The notes: a model not told the origin generated them from the letters alone. A DNA stretch of 64,000 bases from Peribacillus loiseleuriae (GCF_001183985.1 NZ_LFZW01000001.1:338206-402205); one strand, 5' to 3'; counted from the first letter of the stretch, positions 1 through 12,802 are shown. A program made the numbers and translations.

Positions 1-2057
<2,057 letters not shown>

Positions 2058-2125
2058 TATTGTTCTTGAAAAAAGCAAAAACCCTTCTTATTATCTAGTT
2101 TTGAAGGAATGATATTCCTTTATTG

Positions 2126-2241
<116 letters not shown>

Positions 2242-2249
2242 AATTCGAG

Positions 2250-2277
2250 AGATCAGCTATTTATAGCTGGTCTTTTT
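2250..2277 (+). terminator. Intrinsic terminator of the rRNA operon
   Basis: An 11-bp stem (2250-2260 with 2263-2273, one G-U pair) is followed directly by a T run. It begins nine bases after the end of the 5S gene, as expected for the end of an rrn operon. Confidence 0.9.
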
Positions 2278-2502
2278 TGCTGTTTAGGAAATTATTTATC
2301 CCGTATTAACGGGCAGCCAAACATGAAGCAAGCTTCATCAAAAATGATGAAAATGGTTATTTTCATGGCAGCAGACCCCCACTAATTGAAGTTTCACTTT
2401 ATGTGGATCATGAATCACTTAATTTGTCTGTTCACATCTAGCGCAAGTAGCTAATTTCATGAGTTACTTTTGGTCGTTTTTAGGATTTAGAATTTAATTC
2501 AC
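2278..2502. other. Non-coding stretch after the rRNA operon
   Basis: No supported gene. There are small imperfect hairpins (for example TGAAGC/GCTTCA near 2323-2336) but nothing with a T run or a ribosome-binding site in front of a credible reading frame. Confidence 0.6.
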
Positions 2503-2552
2503 GGCTGATATAATTTAATATTGGCCGATATATGAAAAAAATGGCTGATATA
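2503..2552. repeat. Three 10-nt direct repeats at exact 20-nt period
   Basis: GGCTGATATA at 2503, GGCCGATATA at 2523 and GGCTGATATA at 2543 start exactly 20 nt apart and are separated by AT-rich spacers. Twenty nucleotides is roughly two helical turns, so the units lie on one face of the DNA. It could be a protein-binding array or a remnant of a short tandem repeat family. Function is unknown. Confidence 0.75.
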
Positions 2553-2782
2553 TTTAAGATAGTGTATTTTTATGAAGAATTCATGTGGAAGAATCACTTT
2601 GTATGCAGTAAACGCTGCTCAATTTAATAGAAAAAGAGAGAATGATTTATTTATCCGTCTAAATCAAAAAAACTTGTAGCTAAGGACTGGTGAGGGCATT
2701 TCTTATTAACCTCATTTCTTTTTAGTGCTCCCTTTGTTTAGATGCTGGTTCTGAATCTCACGTATTATTGCATACGCAAAAG

Positions 2783-2806
2783 GTTAGAGGAGTGCACTCC
2801 TCTAAC
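2783..2806. repeat. Perfect 24-nt palindrome
   Basis: GTTAGAGGAGTG is followed at once by its exact reverse complement CACTCCTCTAAC, giving two 12-bp arms with no spacer. No T run follows, so it is not a normal intrinsic terminator. It could be an operator or a cruciform-forming site. It lies about 125 nt upstream of the NETI gene. Confidence 0.75.
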
Positions 2807-2930
2807 TACTCTACTCTTTATATTCTTCTTTTTGAACACGCACTATAAAGATTACAACAAATAACATGCCGCTTAATAAATTTTCATGAAAAGTGACTTT
2901 TTGGTATAGTTTAGAAAAGGAAATCAAAAA

Positions 2931-3167
2931 ATGAAAAGAAAAGCTCTTTTTGAAAGGGACGATTTTGTGAGTAAAAAAAAGAAAGAAGTTTTTGAAGTGG
3001 AAGAAGGAGAAAGCATTGATGCTTGTCTGGACCGGATTAAAGCGGCCGGTTATTCTCCTATCAAAAGGATAGAAAAACCGATTTTTGCAGAAGAAAAAGA
3101 AAAAGGAGAGACCATTTATAAGCCTGTTTCTCGTAAAATTGTCTTTGAAGCGTTATCAAATGAGTGA
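2931..3167 (+). CDS. yebG: NETI motif-containing small protein (YebG type)
   Basis: A 78-residue, lysine- and glutamate-rich small protein. The family, found just upstream of purE in Bacillus, is named for an N-E-T-I motif; here the motif reads GETI (about residues 61-64) within a conserved end of the form ETIYKPVSRKI. A basic N-terminus (KRKALF, KKKKEVF) precedes the segment FEVEEGESIDACLDRIKAAGY, which resembles a small compact domain. Its function is unknown to me. The gene stands alone on the plus strand; the PurR box pair of the purine operon begins at its last base. AAGGA at about 2916-2920 is a plausible ribosome-binding site for the ATG. The family assignment rests on motif and position. 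Confidence 0.8.
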   Translation: MKRKALFERDDFVSKKKKEVFEVEEGESIDACLDRIKAAGYSPIKRIEKPIFAEEKEKGETIYKPVSRKIVFEALSNE

Positions 3168-3210
3168 AACACGAACGTTAAGCATCTATTCATTTGTAAT
3201 ATTCGATTTT
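3167..3210 (+). promoter_or_regulatory. Paired PurR boxes of the purine operon
   Basis: Box 1 (3167-3180, AAACACGAACGTTA) and inverted box 2 (3197-3210, TAATATTCGATTTT) are separated by 16 nt. Both fit the known Bacillus PurBox (AWWWCCGAACWWT, two copies in inverted orientation 16-17 nt apart), and they lie immediately upstream of the -35 element. PurR, a PRPP-responsive repressor, is the expected ligand. Box 2 is the weaker match (CGAAT instead of CGAAC). Confidence 0.75.
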
Positions 3211-3214
3211 AGTC

Positions 3215-3243
3215 TTGACGTAAGTCGTATCGATTGTTAAGAT
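3215..3243 (+). promoter_or_regulatory. Sigma-A promoter of the purine operon
   Basis: The -35 is TTGACG (3215-3220), followed by a 17-nt spacer and the -10 TAAGAT (3238-3243). It sits between the PurR boxes and the guanine riboswitch, giving a leader of roughly 235 nt before purE. Confidence 0.7.
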
Positions 3244-3260
3244 GATAGTGAACTTAATAT

Positions 3261-3332
3261 CTCTCATATAATACCTGGGAATATGGCCCGAAAGTTTCTA
3301 CCCAATAACCGTAAATTATTGGACTATGAGAG
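3261..3332 (+). ncRNA. Guanine-type purine riboswitch aptamer
   Basis: The P1 helix pairs CTCTCAT (3261-3267) with ATGAGAG (3326-3332). P2 has loop AATATGG, and P3 (CCAATAA/TTATTGG) has loop CCGTAAA, the two loops that kiss in purine riboswitches. The core GTTTCTACC joins P2 and P3. The ligand-pairing base is C at 3324 (GACTAT), which selects guanine or hypoxanthine; adenine aptamers have U there. With the terminator at 3391 it should stop transcription when guanine is plentiful. Confidence 0.95.
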
Positions 3333-3390
3333 AAAGTGATTCCTTTATTCAGGATATGTATGTCCTTTTGTAAGAAAGGGCTAATCATCC

Positions 3391-3437
3391 CGGGCAGGTA
3401 CCTTTCTCTTGTATGTAGAAAGGGCTGCCCGTTTTTT
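3391..3437 (+). terminator. Riboswitch-controlled terminator before purE
   Basis: A strong hairpin: CGGGCAG pairs with CTGCCCG and the inner CCTTTCT pairs with AGAAAGG, with a nine-base loop, followed by TTTTTT. This is the expression platform of the guanine riboswitch. A second copy of the GAAAGGG segment upstream (3374-3380) could take part in an alternative antiterminator. Confidence 0.9.
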
Positions 3438-3484
3438 CATTTCATATATAGTACAGTTTCTAATACAAGTTTGGGGGGAAGACA

Positions 3485-3973
3485 GTGAAAGCACAGGTTG
3501 GTGTAATAATGGGAAGTGTTTCTGATTGGGAAACGATGAAACATGCTTGTGAAGCATTAGAGCAGATAAACATACCATATGAGAAACGAGTGGTTTCTGC
3601 ACATCGTACACCCGATTTATTGTTTGATTACGCGGAGAGTGCACGGGAAAGAGGCATTAAAGTCATTATAGCTGGAGCTGGCGGTGCTGCACATTTACCT
3701 GGTATGACGGCGGCCAAAACAACATTGCCTGTTATTGGAGTTCCCGTACAAACGAAGACATTAAACGGAATGGATTCACTGCTTTCAATCGTACAGATGC
3801 CTGGGGGAGTACCAGTCGCTACGGTAGCTATTGGGAAAGCTGGAGCTGTTAACGCTGGCCTGTTGGCTGCTCAAATTCTCGGCAGCAGTGATGAAAAAAT
3901 TGCAGACAAATTAGAAGCCATTCGAAACGAAACAAAGGAAAAGGTGCTAACTAGCAGTGAACAGCTTAAATAA
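3485..3973 (+). CDS. purE: N5-carboxyaminoimidazole ribonucleotide mutase, PurE
   Basis: This cytosolic enzyme moves the carboxyl group of N5-CAIR to carbon 4, giving CAIR, in purine synthesis. The 162-residue length fits the bacterial class I enzyme. Visible motifs are GSVSDWETM (residues 10-18), SAHRTP (38-43, with the catalytic His) and GGAAHLPG (66-73). The start is GTG, preceded by a G-rich GGGGGGAA ribosome-binding site. It is the first gene of the operon after the riboswitch terminator, and its 3' end overlaps purK by 17 nt, consistent with coupled translation. Confidence 0.97.
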   Translation: MKAQVGVIMGSVSDWETMKHACEALEQINIPYEKRVVSAHRTPDLLFDYAESARERGIKVIIAGAGGAAHLPGMTAAKTTLPVIGVPVQTKTLNGMDSLLSIVQMPGGVPVATVAIGKAGAVNAGLLAAQILGSSDEKIADKLEAIRNETKEKVLTSSEQLK

Positions 3974-5090
3974 AGTAATTTTACCAGGACAAACAATCGG
4001 GATTATTGGTGGCGGCCAGTTGGGACGAATGATGGCTTTATCTGCAAAGGCAATGGGGTTTCGTATAGCAGTTTTGGATCCGACAAAAGATTGTCCATGT
4101 GGGCAGGTTGCGGATATTGAAATAAATGGTGCTTATGATGATTTAGATTCGATAAAAAAACTTTCTGAAGTGAGCGATGTTATCACGTATGAATTCGAGA
4201 ATGTGAGTTTTGAAGCTTTAGAGTGGTTGAAAGAGAATAGTTATCTACCACAAGGTGCTGGGCTGTTAAAAATTACACAGGACCGCGTAACAGAGAAAGC
4301 GGCGATTTCCAAAGCGAGTGTCCCTGTAGCCCCATATAGTGTCGCAGTGAACTTGACTGATGTTTATGATGCGGTCGAAAATTTGGGGTACCCATGCGTG
4401 TTAAAAACAGCGCGTGGCGGCTATGATGGTAAAGGTCAGCTTGTTCTACGCGAGAAGTCCGATCTTGCTTTTGCAGAAAATCTGTTAGCAAGTGGGATAT
4501 GTGTAGTGGAGAAATGGATCCCTTTTGCGAAGGAAATTTCTGTGATCGTTACTAGGAATTCAAATCGCGACATGGAGTACTTCCCTGTAGCAGAAAATAT
4601 TCATAGAGAGAATATTTTGCATAAAAGTATTGTTCCAGCAAGAATCAGTGAGAAAGCTTTACAGAGAGCGACGAAACTGGCTTTGCAGCTAGCTGAAAAC
4701 CTTAATCTAGTTGGTACACTTGCGGTTGAGATGTTTTTAACAGATGAGGATGAGATCATAGTAAACGAGTTGGCACCAAGACCCCATAATTCTGGCCATT
4801 ATACGATGGAGGTGTGCCTTACTTCGCAATTTGAGCAACATATCCGAGCTGTCTGCAATTGGCCATTAGGGAAGACAGATTTGTTGAAACCTGTCGTGAT
4901 GGTGAACATCCTTGGTGAGCATCTAGATGATATCCTTTACGCAATCCCAGAGTTAGCAGATTGGAAGATTCATTTATATGGAAAGCAAGAAGCTAGTCCA
5001 AAACGAAAAATGGGGCATGTAAATGTTTTGCGAAACTCAGTTGAGCAAGCGCTAGATGAGATTAAACAAAGTGGGATCTGGAATAAGTAA
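3957..5090 (+). CDS. purK: 5-(carboxyamino)imidazole ribonucleotide synthase, PurK
   Basis: An ATP-grasp enzyme that joins AIR and bicarbonate to make N5-CAIR, the substrate of PurE. At 377 residues it is of normal length. The N-terminal nucleotide-fold motif [13 protein letters not shown] (about residues 14-26) is followed by the ATP-grasp core with [12 protein letters not shown] and the metal-binding [13 protein letters not shown] segment. The start is GTG, inside the end of purE. PurE and PurK act in succession, and their overlap favours equal production. Confidence 0.97.
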   Translation: MNSLNKVILPGQTIGIIGGGQLGRMMALSAKAMGFRIAVLDPTKDCPCGQVADIEINGAYDDLDSIKKLSEVSDVITYEFENVSFEALEWLKENSYLPQGAGLLKITQDRVTEKAAISKASVPVAPYSVAVNLTDVYDAVENLGYPCVLKTARGGYDGKGQLVLREKSDLAFAENLLASGICVVEKWIPFAKEISVIVTRNSNRDMEYFPVAENIHRENILHKSIVPARISEKALQRATKLALQLAENLNLVGTLAVEMFLTDEDEIIVNELAPRPHNSGHYTMEVCLTSQFEQHIRAVCNWPLGKTDLLKPVVMVNILGEHLDDILYAIPELADWKIHLYGKQEASPKRKMGHVNVLRNSVEQALDEIKQSGIWNK

Positions 5091-5114
5091 CAAGCAGAAA
5101 AGGGAGGCCATGCG

Positions 5115-6407
5115 ATGATTGAACGCTATACACGCCCTGAAATGGGAGCAGTTTGGACCGAAGAAAACCGATTTAAAGCGTGGCTTGAAGTGGAGATTCT
5201 TGCCTGTGAAGCATGGTCTGAACTGGGTGTTATACCTAAGGAAGATGTTGCACTTCTTCGGGAAAATGCGTCTTTTGATATGAATCGCATTAAAGAAATC
5301 GAAGAGGAGACGCGTCATGATGTCGTTGCTTTTACAAGAGCGGTTTCAGAAACCTTAGGTGAGGAAAGGAAATGGGTTCATTACGGATTGACATCAACAG
5401 ATGTTGTTGATACGGCCCTATCCTCTATTTTGAAACAAGCAAACGAAATCTTGCTAGCCGACTTAGAGCGATTTGTAGATATTTTGAAAAATAAAGCGCA
5501 GGAAAATAAATATACGATCATGATGGGACGTACGCATGGCGTACATGCAGAGCCGACAACATTTGGCTTGAAATTAGCGTTATGGCATGAAGAAATGAAA
5601 CGAAACCTAGCGCGTTTTAAAGAAGCGATAACAGGCATTGAGGTTGGGAAAATGTCGGGAGCGGTTGGTACATTTGCTAATATCGATCCATTCGTAGAAA
5701 AATACGTTTGTGAAAAGTTAGGGCTTGAAGCAGCGCCAATTTCTACACAAACGCTTCAAAGGGACCGACATGCTCATTATCTAAGTATCATTGCTTTAAT
5801 TGCGACAAGCATTGAAAAATTCGCAGTTGAAATTCGCAGCTTACAAAAAAGTGAAACACGTGAAGTAGAAGAGTTTTTTGCAAAAGGGCAAAAAGGCTCA
5901 TCCGCTATGCCACATAAACGGAATCCAATTGGCTCAGAGAATATGACTGGACTTGCACGAGTCATTCGCGGATATATGATGACTGCTTATGAGAATGTTC
6001 CATTATGGCATGAGCGTGACATCTCCCATTCATCAGCAGAAAGAATTATTCTACCTGATGCAACGATTGCACTGAATTATATGTTAAATCGCTTTGGGAG
6101 TATTGTGAAAAACTTAACGGTGTACCCAGAGAATATGAAGCGTAATATGGATCGCACGCTTGGTTTAATTTATTCACAGCGCGTATTGCTTACATTAATT
6201 GATAAGGGTCTTGTACGTGAAGAGGCTTATGATACGGTTCAGCCAAAAGCGATGGTGGCTTGGGAGAAGCAAGTTCCTTTCCGTAGCCTACTTGAACAGG
6301 ATGACAAGATTACAAGCTTGCTGACAAAGGAAGAATTAGATGATTGCTTCGACTATCATCATCACTTAAAGCAAGTTGATATGATTTTCGATCGTTTAGG
6401 ACTGTAA
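5115..6407 (+). CDS. purB: Adenylosuccinate lyase, PurB
   Basis: It acts twice in purine metabolism: it removes fumarate from SAICAR to give AICAR, and from adenylosuccinate to give AMP. The 430-residue protein belongs to the fumarase/aspartase superfamily, with the three conserved regions visible: [11 protein letters not shown] (90-100), [13 protein letters not shown] (138-150) and the flexible signature loop [10 protein letters not shown] (262-271, with the catalytic Ser). AGGGAGG lies before the ATG. It sits 24 nt after purK. The 88-nt gap that follows, before purC, is the first notable break in the operon, and I see no terminator in it. Confidence 0.97.
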   Translation: MIERYTRPEMGAVWTEENRFKAWLEVEILACEAWSELGVIPKEDVALLRENASFDMNRIKEIEEETRHDVVAFTRAVSETLGEERKWVHYGLTSTDVVDTALSSILKQANEILLADLERFVDILKNKAQENKYTIMMGRTHGVHAEPTTFGLKLALWHEEMKRNLARFKEAITGIEVGKMSGAVGTFANIDPFVEKYVCEKLGLEAAPISTQTLQRDRHAHYLSIIALIATSIEKFAVEIRSLQKSETREVEEFFAKGQKGSSAMPHKRNPIGSENMTGLARVIRGYMMTAYENVPLWHERDISHSSAERIILPDATIALNYMLNRFGSIVKNLTVYPENMKRNMDRTLGLIYSQRVLLTLIDKGLVREEAYDTVQPKAMVAWEKQVPFRSLLEQDDKITSLLTKEELDDCFDYHHHLKQVDMIFDRLGL

Positions 6408-6495
6408 ATAGGGACGCTGTCGGTATTTACTGGAAGAAAACCCTGTGCTGTATCTTAAAAATTGCCAATATTCTTTATTATGGGGGGCTTTGTAG

Positions 6496-7215
6496 ATGGA
6501 AAAGCGAGAAATGCTTTATGAAGGAAAGGCTAAGAGAATTTATGCGACAGAGAATCAAGAAGTTGTCTGGGTAGAATATAAAGATTCATTAACGGCCTTC
6601 AATGGTGAAAAAAAAGCAGAAATCGCCGGTAAAGGTGTGCTGAATAATAGAATTACTAGTTTGCTATTTTTAAAGCTTCATGAAGCTGGAATTACTTCTC
6701 ACTTTATTAAGCAAATTTCCGACACAGAGCAACTTGTAAAAAGGGTATCTATTATTCCACTTGAAGTTGTTGTACGAAATGTAGTAGCAGGCAACTTATC
6801 TAAGCGCCTTGGATTGCCTGAAGGGCAGCTATTGAAGCAGACACTTATTGAATTTTATTACAAAGATGATAAGCTCGGTGATCCATTGTTAACAGAGGAC
6901 CATATTAAAGAATTGATGCTAGCATCTGAAGAGGAAGTTAGGATTTTGAAACAAAAAGCTTTAGATGTGAATGCAACTTTATCAAGCTTTTTTAGTGAAA
7001 TTGGAGTTTGTTTAATTGATTTTAAGCTAGAATTTGGAAAACTTGCAGATGGTGAAATCTTGTTGGCGGATGAAATATCTCCAGATACGTGCCGATTATG
7101 GGACGTTGAAACGGAAGAAAAGCTCGATAAGGATGTATTCCGCCGCGATTTGGGAAATTTAGTAGAGGCCTATGAAAAAATCTATTCAAAACTTGGAGGT
7201 TACAAGCATGTATAA
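6496..7215 (+). CDS. purC: SAICAR synthase, PurC
   Basis: This enzyme joins CAIR and aspartate with ATP to form SAICAR. The 239-residue length is typical of the single-domain bacterial enzyme. The N-terminus EMLYEGKAKRIYATE carries the ATP-binding glycine/lysine motif; LEVVVRNVVAGNLSKRLG and the C-terminal LIDFKLEFG and ADEISPDTCRLWD segments are the SAICAR synthase signatures. A GGGGGG-rich ribosome-binding site precedes the ATG. The last eight bases overlap purS. Confidence 0.97.
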   Translation: MEKREMLYEGKAKRIYATENQEVVWVEYKDSLTAFNGEKKAEIAGKGVLNNRITSLLFLKLHEAGITSHFIKQISDTEQLVKRVSIIPLEVVVRNVVAGNLSKRLGLPEGQLLKQTLIEFYYKDDKLGDPLLTEDHIKELMLASEEEVRILKQKALDVNATLSSFFSEIGVCLIDFKLEFGKLADGEILLADEISPDTCRLWDVETEEKLDKDVFRRDLGNLVEAYEKIYSKLGGYKHV

Positions 7216-7462
7216 AGTAAAGGTATATATCACGTTAAGAGAAAGTGTCTTAGATCCACAAGGAACAGCCGTTAAATCTTCCTTACACAGCATGTCGTAC
7301 GAGACGGTGTCAGATGTGAGAATCGGCAAATATATGGAACTGACAATTGAACAAAACAATCAGGATATCGATGCTCTAGTTAAAGAAATGTGCGAGCGTC
7401 TGTTAGCGAATACCGTTATTGAAGATTACCGTTATGAAGTTGAGGAGGTTGTCGCACTGTGA
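7208..7462 (+). CDS. purS: FGAM synthase subunit PurS
   Basis: A small structural subunit of the three-part formylglycinamidine ribonucleotide synthase (PurL-PurQ-PurS) of Gram-positive bacteria; it bridges the glutaminase and synthase subunits. I start at the ATG at 7208 (84 residues, [19 protein letters not shown]), because GGAGG lies eight bases upstream and this matches the family start; an upstream in-frame ATG at 7172 would only add residues read through purC. It overlaps purC by 8 nt and purQ by 4 nt (GTGA). Confidence 0.95.
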   Translation: MYKVKVYITLRESVLDPQGTAVKSSLHSMSYETVSDVRIGKYMELTIEQNNQDIDALVKEMCERLLANTVIEDYRYEVEEVVAL

Positions 7463-8145
7463 AGTTCGCTGTGATTGTGTTTCCAGGCTCCAACGGTGAT
7501 ATTGATATGTTTCATGCAATTAAGGATGAATTGGGTGAAGAAGTAGAATATGTGCCCCATACAGCAGACAGCCTAGCTGGTTTTGATGGTATCTTATTGC
7601 CTGGAGGATTTTCATATGGCGATTACCTTCGTACTGGCGCCATAGCTCGTTTTTCTAACGTGATGGGTGAAGTGATGAAAGCGGCGAACGAAGGAGTACC
7701 TGTATTAGGTGTATGCAACGGATTTCAAATCTTACTCGAAGCAGGGCTACTGCCAGGTGCGATGAGAAGAAATCGAGAGTTAGCGTTTATTTGTAGACCA
7801 ACTCAGCTAGTAGTTGAGAATAATAAAACAGTGTTTACGAGTAGCTATGAAATAGGTGAAACTATTACAATTCCGATCGCCCATGGTGAAGGGAATTACT
7901 ATTGCGATGAAGAAACCATGAAACTTTTAAAGCAAAACAATCAGATTGTATTTACGTATGAAGGTGAAAATCCGAATGGCAGTCTTGAAGGGATTGCAGG
8001 AATCACGAATGAAAGTGGAAATGTTTTGGGAATGATGCCACATCCTGAGCGTGCAGTCGATCAATTACTTGGAAGTGCAGATGGATTAAAATTATTTCAA
8101 TCAATCGTAAGAAATTGGAGGGAAAACCATGTCGTTAATGCTTGA
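7459..8145 (+). CDS. purQ: FGAM synthase glutaminase subunit PurQ
   Basis: A class I glutamine amidotransferase that releases ammonia for PurL. It has 228 residues. The catalytic nucleophile is Cys86 in GVCNGFQ, and the His-x-Glu pair lies near the C-terminus in [11 protein letters not shown]. The start is GTG, overlapping the purS stop in a GTGA junction, with GAGGAGG upstream. Its end overlaps purL by 17 nt, as expected for subunits needed in fixed ratio. Confidence 0.97.
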   Translation: MKFAVIVFPGSNGDIDMFHAIKDELGEEVEYVPHTADSLAGFDGILLPGGFSYGDYLRTGAIARFSNVMGEVMKAANEGVPVLGVCNGFQILLEAGLLPGAMRRNRELAFICRPTQLVVENNKTVFTSSYEIGETITIPIAHGEGNYYCDEETMKLLKQNNQIVFTYEGENPNGSLEGIAGITNESGNVLGMMPHPERAVDQLLGSADGLKLFQSIVRNWRENHVVNA

Positions 8146-10351
8146 ACCAAGCCCGGAAAAAATTAGATCACAGCGAGTGTATGCAGAGATGGGTCTTTCG
8201 GATGAAGAATTTGCGATGGTAGAAAACATCCTGGGACGTACGCCGAATTATACAGAAACTGGTTTATTTTCTGTCATGTGGTCAGAACATTGTTCATATA
8301 AAAATTCCAAGCCTATTTTAAAAAAGTTCCCGGTAACTGGGGATAAAGTACTTCAAGGTCCTGGTGAAGGTGCGGGGATTGTTGATATTGGAGACGGTCA
8401 GGCGGTTGTTTTTAAAATTGAAAGTCATAATCACCCTTCTGCGATTGAGCCTTATCAAGGAGCGGCAACAGGTGTCGGCGGCATCATTCGCGACGTATTT
8501 TCAATGGGTGCCCGTCCAATTGCGATTCTGAATTCACTTCGTTTCGGTGAGTTGGATAATGCACGTGTCAAATATTTATTTAAAGAAGTCGTAGCAGGTA
8601 TTGCTGGATATGGGAATTGTATCGGTATCCCAACAGTTGGTGGCGAGATTCAATTCGATCCTTCTTACGAGGGAAATCCGCTTGTAAATGCCATGTGTGT
8701 TGGTTTGATTAACCATGAAGATATTCAAAAAGGGCAAGCGCGTGGAGTCGGTAATACGGTCATGTATGTAGGGGCGAAAACTGGGCGTGATGGGATTCAT
8801 GGGGCGACGTTTGCTTCTGAAGAATTGACTGAATCATCTGATGAAAATCGTCCTGCTGTACAAGTGGGCGATCCGTTTATGGAAAAGCTGCTTCTTGAAG
8901 CCTGTCTTGAATTAATCCATAATGATGCCCTTGTCGGGATTCAAGATATGGGAGCGGCAGGGCTTGCAAGCTCTTCGGCAGAGATGGCATCTAAAGCAGG
9001 TTCTGGGATTGAGATGAACCTTGATCTTGTGCCACAACGTGAAACTGGGATGACTGCTTATGAAATGATGCTCTCAGAATCACAAGAGCGGATGCTAATT
9101 GTCGTTAAAAAAGGACGCGAACAGGAAATTACCAATTTATTTGCTAAATATGATTTAGAAGCAGTTGCTGTTGGTGTGGTAACGGAAGAAAAACTTCTTA
9201 AGCTTACTCATAAAGGCAGTGTTGTAGCGAACGTTCCGGTTGATGCATTAGCTGAAGAGGCTCCTGTGTACCATAAGCCATCAAGCGAACCTCAATTGTA
9301 CAGAGATTTTCAAGCAATGAAAATTGAAGTTCCAAATGTCGTTAATTTCAAAGAAACACTTGTCAGTCTGTTATCCCAGCCAACAATTGCAAGTAAAGAG
9401 TGGGTCTACAATCAATATGACTATATGGTACGGACAAGTACAGTTGTAGCTCCAGGTTCAGATGCTGCAGTTGTCCGAATTCGTGAGACGAATAAAGCAC
9501 TTGCGATGACAACAGATTGTAATTCTCGTTACCTTTATTTAGATCCAGAAGTAGGCGGGAAAATTGCCGTTGCTGAAGCAGCACGTAATATCGTCTGTTC
9601 TGGAGCAGAACCGTTAGCGGTTACCGATAACCTGAACTTTGGTAATCCTGAGAAACCGGAGATTTTCTGGCAAATTGAGAAGGCAGCGGATGGAATAAGT
9701 GAAGCGTGTAGAACATTGAGTACACCTGTTATTGGAGGGAATGTTTCGCTTTATAATGAAACAAATGGTGAAGCAATCTATCCAACACCTGTTATTGGTA
9801 TGGTGGGCCTTGTGCACGATCTTTCCCATATTACGACCCAAGAATTTAAAAATTCAGGGGACCTCATTTATGTGATTGGTGAGACTAAAGAAGAATTTGG
9901 TGGCAGTGAATTGCAAAAAATGCTTGAAGGAAAAATCTTTGGTCAGTCACCGTCCATTGATTTAGAAATAGAACAACAACGTCAGAAGCAACTTTTGAAT
10001 GCGATTCAAAGTGGCTATGTTGCCTCAGCACATGATGTTGCAGAAGGAGGACTCGTGGTAGCTCTTGCAGAAGCACTCTTTGGTACAGAAAGTTTAGGAG
10101 CACGTGTCATTGTTGAAAATGAAGCAGTTACGGAGTTATTCAGTGAAACACAATCCCGTTTCGTTGTATCTGTATCACCTGAAAACCGCGAAGCTTTTGA
10201 AGGAATCGTTCAAGATGCCTATTGCATTGGTGAAGTAAAAGATAATGGATTATTAACAATCTCCCATCAGCAGGACGGCCTAATACTAGACGCTAAAGTT
10301 CAAGAATTAGAGTCAGCTTGGAGAGGGGCGATCCCATGCTTGCTGAATTAA
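8129..10351 (+). CDS. purL: FGAM synthase synthase subunit PurL (small type)
   Basis: Converts FGAR to FGAM with ATP and ammonia from PurQ. The 740-residue length is that of the small PurL found with separate PurS and PurQ. Motifs seen include the early [15 protein letters not shown] segment, the ATP-binding [20 protein letters not shown] region and, in the second half, [10 protein letters not shown] and [21 protein letters not shown] precedes the ATG. The gene overlaps both neighbours (17 nt with purQ, 16 nt with purF). Confidence 0.97.
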   Translation: MSLMLEPSPEKIRSQRVYAEMGLSDEEFAMVENILGRTPNYTETGLFSVMWSEHCSYKNSKPILKKFPVTGDKVLQGPGEGAGIVDIGDGQAVVFKIESHNHPSAIEPYQGAATGVGGIIRDVFSMGARPIAILNSLRFGELDNARVKYLFKEVVAGIAGYGNCIGIPTVGGEIQFDPSYEGNPLVNAMCVGLINHEDIQKGQARGVGNTVMYVGAKTGRDGIHGATFASEELTESSDENRPAVQVGDPFMEKLLLEACLELIHNDALVGIQDMGAAGLASSSAEMASKAGSGIEMNLDLVPQRETGMTAYEMMLSESQERMLIVVKKGREQEITNLFAKYDLEAVAVGVVTEEKLLKLTHKGSVVANVPVDALAEEAPVYHKPSSEPQLYRDFQAMKIEVPNVVNFKETLVSLLSQPTIASKEWVYNQYDYMVRTSTVVAPGSDAAVVRIRETNKALAMTTDCNSRYLYLDPEVGGKIAVAEAARNIVCSGAEPLAVTDNLNFGNPEKPEIFWQIEKAADGISEACRTLSTPVIGGNVSLYNETNGEAIYPTPVIGMVGLVHDLSHITTQEFKNSGDLIYVIGETKEEFGGSELQKMLEGKIFGQSPSIDLEIEQQRQKQLLNAIQSGYVASAHDVAEGGLVVALAEALFGTESLGARVIVENEAVTELFSETQSRFVVSVSPENREAFEGIVQDAYCIGEVKDNGLLTISHQQDGLILDAKVQELESAWRGAIPCLLN

Positions 10352-11748
10352 AGGGATTGAATGAAGAATGTGGTTTGTTTGGCATTTGGGGACACCCAGA
10401 TGCTGCACAAATCACCTATTATGGCTTGCATAGCCTGCAGCACCGTGGTCAAGAAGCTGCGGGAATGGTTCTAGCTAAGGACGGAAAGCTGACAGGAATG
10501 AAGGGTGAAGGATTGGTCACGGAAGTGTTTACTGCCGAGAAAATGAAGAATTTATCTGGAAATGCAGCAATCGGCCATGTCAGATATACAACGGCAGGTG
10601 GAGGCGGTTACGAAAACGTCCAACCATTTTTATTCAATTTCCAAAATGAAGCGATGGCACTTGCCCACAATGGAAACATCGTGAATGCCAATCAATTGAA
10701 GGCTCAGCTTGAGGCACAAGGAAGCATCTTTCATAGCACCTCTGATACAGAAGTACTAGCACATTTGATTCGTAAAGGCGGTTTTTCAGATTTGAAAAGT
10801 CGTGTTACAAATGGATTAAGCTCGTTAAAAGGTGCTTATGCTTTCCTGATTATGACAGAAACAGAAATGCTCGTTGCTCTAGACCCGAACGGACTCAGAC
10901 CCCTATCTCTTGGTATCTTGGGCGGCGCTTATGTAATAGCATCTGAAACATGCGCATTTGATATTGTCGGTGCGGAATTTGTTCGTGATATTGAACCGGG
11001 AGAGCTCCTTATCATCAATGATGAAGGGATGACAAGCGAACGTTTTGTCATGTCTTCACAGCGGGCCATGTGTACGATGGAATATATTTATTTTTCCCGT
11101 CCAGACAGTAATATTAGCGGAATCAATGTTCATACAGCACGGAAAAATCTTGGCAAGCAGCTAGCGGTAGAAAAATTAATTGAAGCTGACGTCGTAACAG
11201 GTGTTCCTGATTCAGGTAATTCTGTTGCCATAGGTTATGCAGAAGCAAGTGGCATTCCGTATGAAATGGGTTTAATTAAAAATAGATATGTAGGTCGCAC
11301 TTTTATTCAGCCTTCTCAATCCCTAAGAGAACAGGGTGTGAGAATGAAGCTATCTGCAGTACGCGGTGTTGTGGATGGGAAAAGGGTTGTAATGGTTGAT
11401 GATTCAATTGTGCGGGGCACTACGTGCAAGCGAATTGTCACGATGCTGAAGGAAGCCGGAGCGAGGGAAGTACATGTGCTAATCAGTTCGCCTCCAATTA
11501 AAAATCCATGTTTCTATGGAATTGATACATCTAGTCGTGAGGAGTTAATTGCCTCTGAAAATTCTGTTGAAGAAATTCGTGAAATTATTGGGGCGGATTC
11601 CCTTACATTTTTAAGTGTTGAGGGAATGGTTGAAGCGATTGGAAGACCGTTTGAGGGTGAGAACCGAGGACAATGTCTCGCTTGCTTTACTGGAAATTAT
11701 CCAACAGAAATATATACCAATGAGCAGTCAACAACCATAATAAGTTGA
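10336..11748 (+). CDS. purF: Amidophosphoribosyltransferase, PurF (Fe-S type)
   Basis: The committed step of purine synthesis: PRPP and glutamine give phosphoribosylamine. I start at the ATG at 10336 (470 residues), because this leaves an 11-residue propeptide before Cys12 in NEECGLFG, the N-terminal nucleophile exposed by self-cleavage in the B. subtilis enzyme; a TTG 18 bases upstream is less suitable. The PRPP loop is [13 protein letters not shown]. The four cysteines expected to bind the oxygen-sensitive 4Fe-4S cluster are visible, in [15 protein letters not shown] and RGQCLACF. It overlaps purL by 16 nt. Confidence 0.97.
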   Translation: MLAELKGLNEECGLFGIWGHPDAAQITYYGLHSLQHRGQEAAGMVLAKDGKLTGMKGEGLVTEVFTAEKMKNLSGNAAIGHVRYTTAGGGGYENVQPFLFNFQNEAMALAHNGNIVNANQLKAQLEAQGSIFHSTSDTEVLAHLIRKGGFSDLKSRVTNGLSSLKGAYAFLIMTETEMLVALDPNGLRPLSLGILGGAYVIASETCAFDIVGAEFVRDIEPGELLIINDEGMTSERFVMSSQRAMCTMEYIYFSRPDSNISGINVHTARKNLGKQLAVEKLIEADVVTGVPDSGNSVAIGYAEASGIPYEMGLIKNRYVGRTFIQPSQSLREQGVRMKLSAVRGVVDGKRVVMVDDSIVRGTTCKRIVTMLKEAGAREVHVLISSPPIKNPCFYGIDTSSREELIASENSVEEIREIIGADSLTFLSVEGMVEAIGRPFEGENRGQCLACFTGNYPTEIYTNEQSTTIIS

Positions 11749-11767
11749 AATAAGGAGGATCATCACC

Positions 11768-12802
11768 ATGTCAAATGCGTATAAAGCGGCGGGAGTCGAT
11801 ATTGAAGCTGGTTATGAAGCAGTATCACGCATGAAAAAGCATGTTCAGAAAACGATGCGTCCGGGAGTATTGAGTGGACTTGGCGGTTTTGGCGGCATGT
11901 TTGATTTATCTCAATTGAACTTACGCGAGCCTGTGCTCGTTTCAGGAACCGATGGAGTGGGCACGAAGCTTATGCTTGCGATGATGATGAATAAGCATGA
12001 CAGCATCGGCATTGACTGTGTGGCCATGTGTGTGAATGATATCGTTGTTCAAGGAGCTGAACCGCTGTACTTTTTAGACTATATCGCTTGTGGAAAAGCA
12101 GAACCTGAGAAAATCGAAAGCATTGTAAAAGGGATTGCAGAAGGCTGTGAGCAAGCGGGTTGTGCATTAATCGGTGGTGAAACTGCTGAAATGCCAGGCA
12201 TGTACAGTGAGGAAGAATATGATTTAGCTGGTTTTACTGTGGGTGCATGTGAAAAGACGAAACTGATTACAGGTCAAAAAATAAAACAAGGCGATTGTGT
12301 GATCGGATTAGCGTCAAGCGGCATCCATAGCAATGGCTACTCACTTGTACGTAAAGTTTTATTAGAAGACGCTGAAATGGACGTAAATGAATTTATTCCC
12401 GAACTTGGCTGTGTACTAGGGGAAGAACTTTTAAAGCCGACTAAAATTTATGTAAAGCCAATTTTAGCGGCGTTGAGTGAGTTTGAAGTTAAAGGAATGG
12501 CGCACATCACTGGTGGTGGATTTGTTGAAAATTTACCGAGAATGATGCCTGAAAATTTAGGAATCGAGATAAAGTCAGGATCTTGGGAGATTCCGCCGAT
12601 ATTTTCCCTTCTTGAAGAAAAAGGAAAAATTAGTCGTGAGGATATGTACAATATTTTTAATATGGGTATTGGCATGGCTATTGTGGTGAAGCAGGAAGAG
12701 GCGTCCGAGCTTCTAGCCTTTTTTGAAAAACATGGTGAAATGGCGTATCAAATTGGTACGGTCATCAATCAACCTGGTGTAAGTATTGCGAGTGAATCAT
12801 GA
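11768..12802 (+). CDS. purM: Phosphoribosylformylglycinamidine cyclo-ligase (AIR synthase), PurM
   Basis: Closes the imidazole ring: FGAM and ATP give AIR. The 344-residue protein belongs to the same fold family as PurL. Visible conserved segments are [14 protein letters not shown] near the N-terminus, [31 protein letters not shown] and, later, [15 protein letters not shown] textbook AAGGAGG stands before the ATG. Its end overlaps purN by four bases (ATGA), so the two are probably translationally coupled. Confidence 0.97.
   Translation: MSNAYKAAGVDIEAGYEAVSRMKKHVQKTMRPGVLSGLGGFGGMFDLSQLNLREPVLVSGTDGVGTKLMLAMMMNKHDSIGIDCVAMCVNDIVVQGAEPLYFLDYIACGKAEPEKIESIVKGIAEGCEQAGCALIGGETAEMPGMYSEEEYDLAGFTVGACEKTKLITGQKIKQGDCVIGLASSGIHSNGYSLVRKVLLEDAEMDVNEFIPELGCVLGEELLKPTKIYVKPILAALSEFEVKGMAHITGGGFVENLPRMMPENLGIEIKSGSWEIPPIFSLLEEKGKISREDMYNIFNMGIGMAIVVKQEEASELLAFFEKHGEMAYQIGTVINQPGVSIASES

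Noticed and set aside
2503..2552. CRISPR array
   Set aside because: Repeats are only 10 nt with 10-nt spacers, three units, and no cas genes are in the window.
10318..10335. TTG start six codons upstream in purF
   Set aside because: The ATG at 10336 leaves the exact 11-residue propeptide expected before the catalytic Cys.
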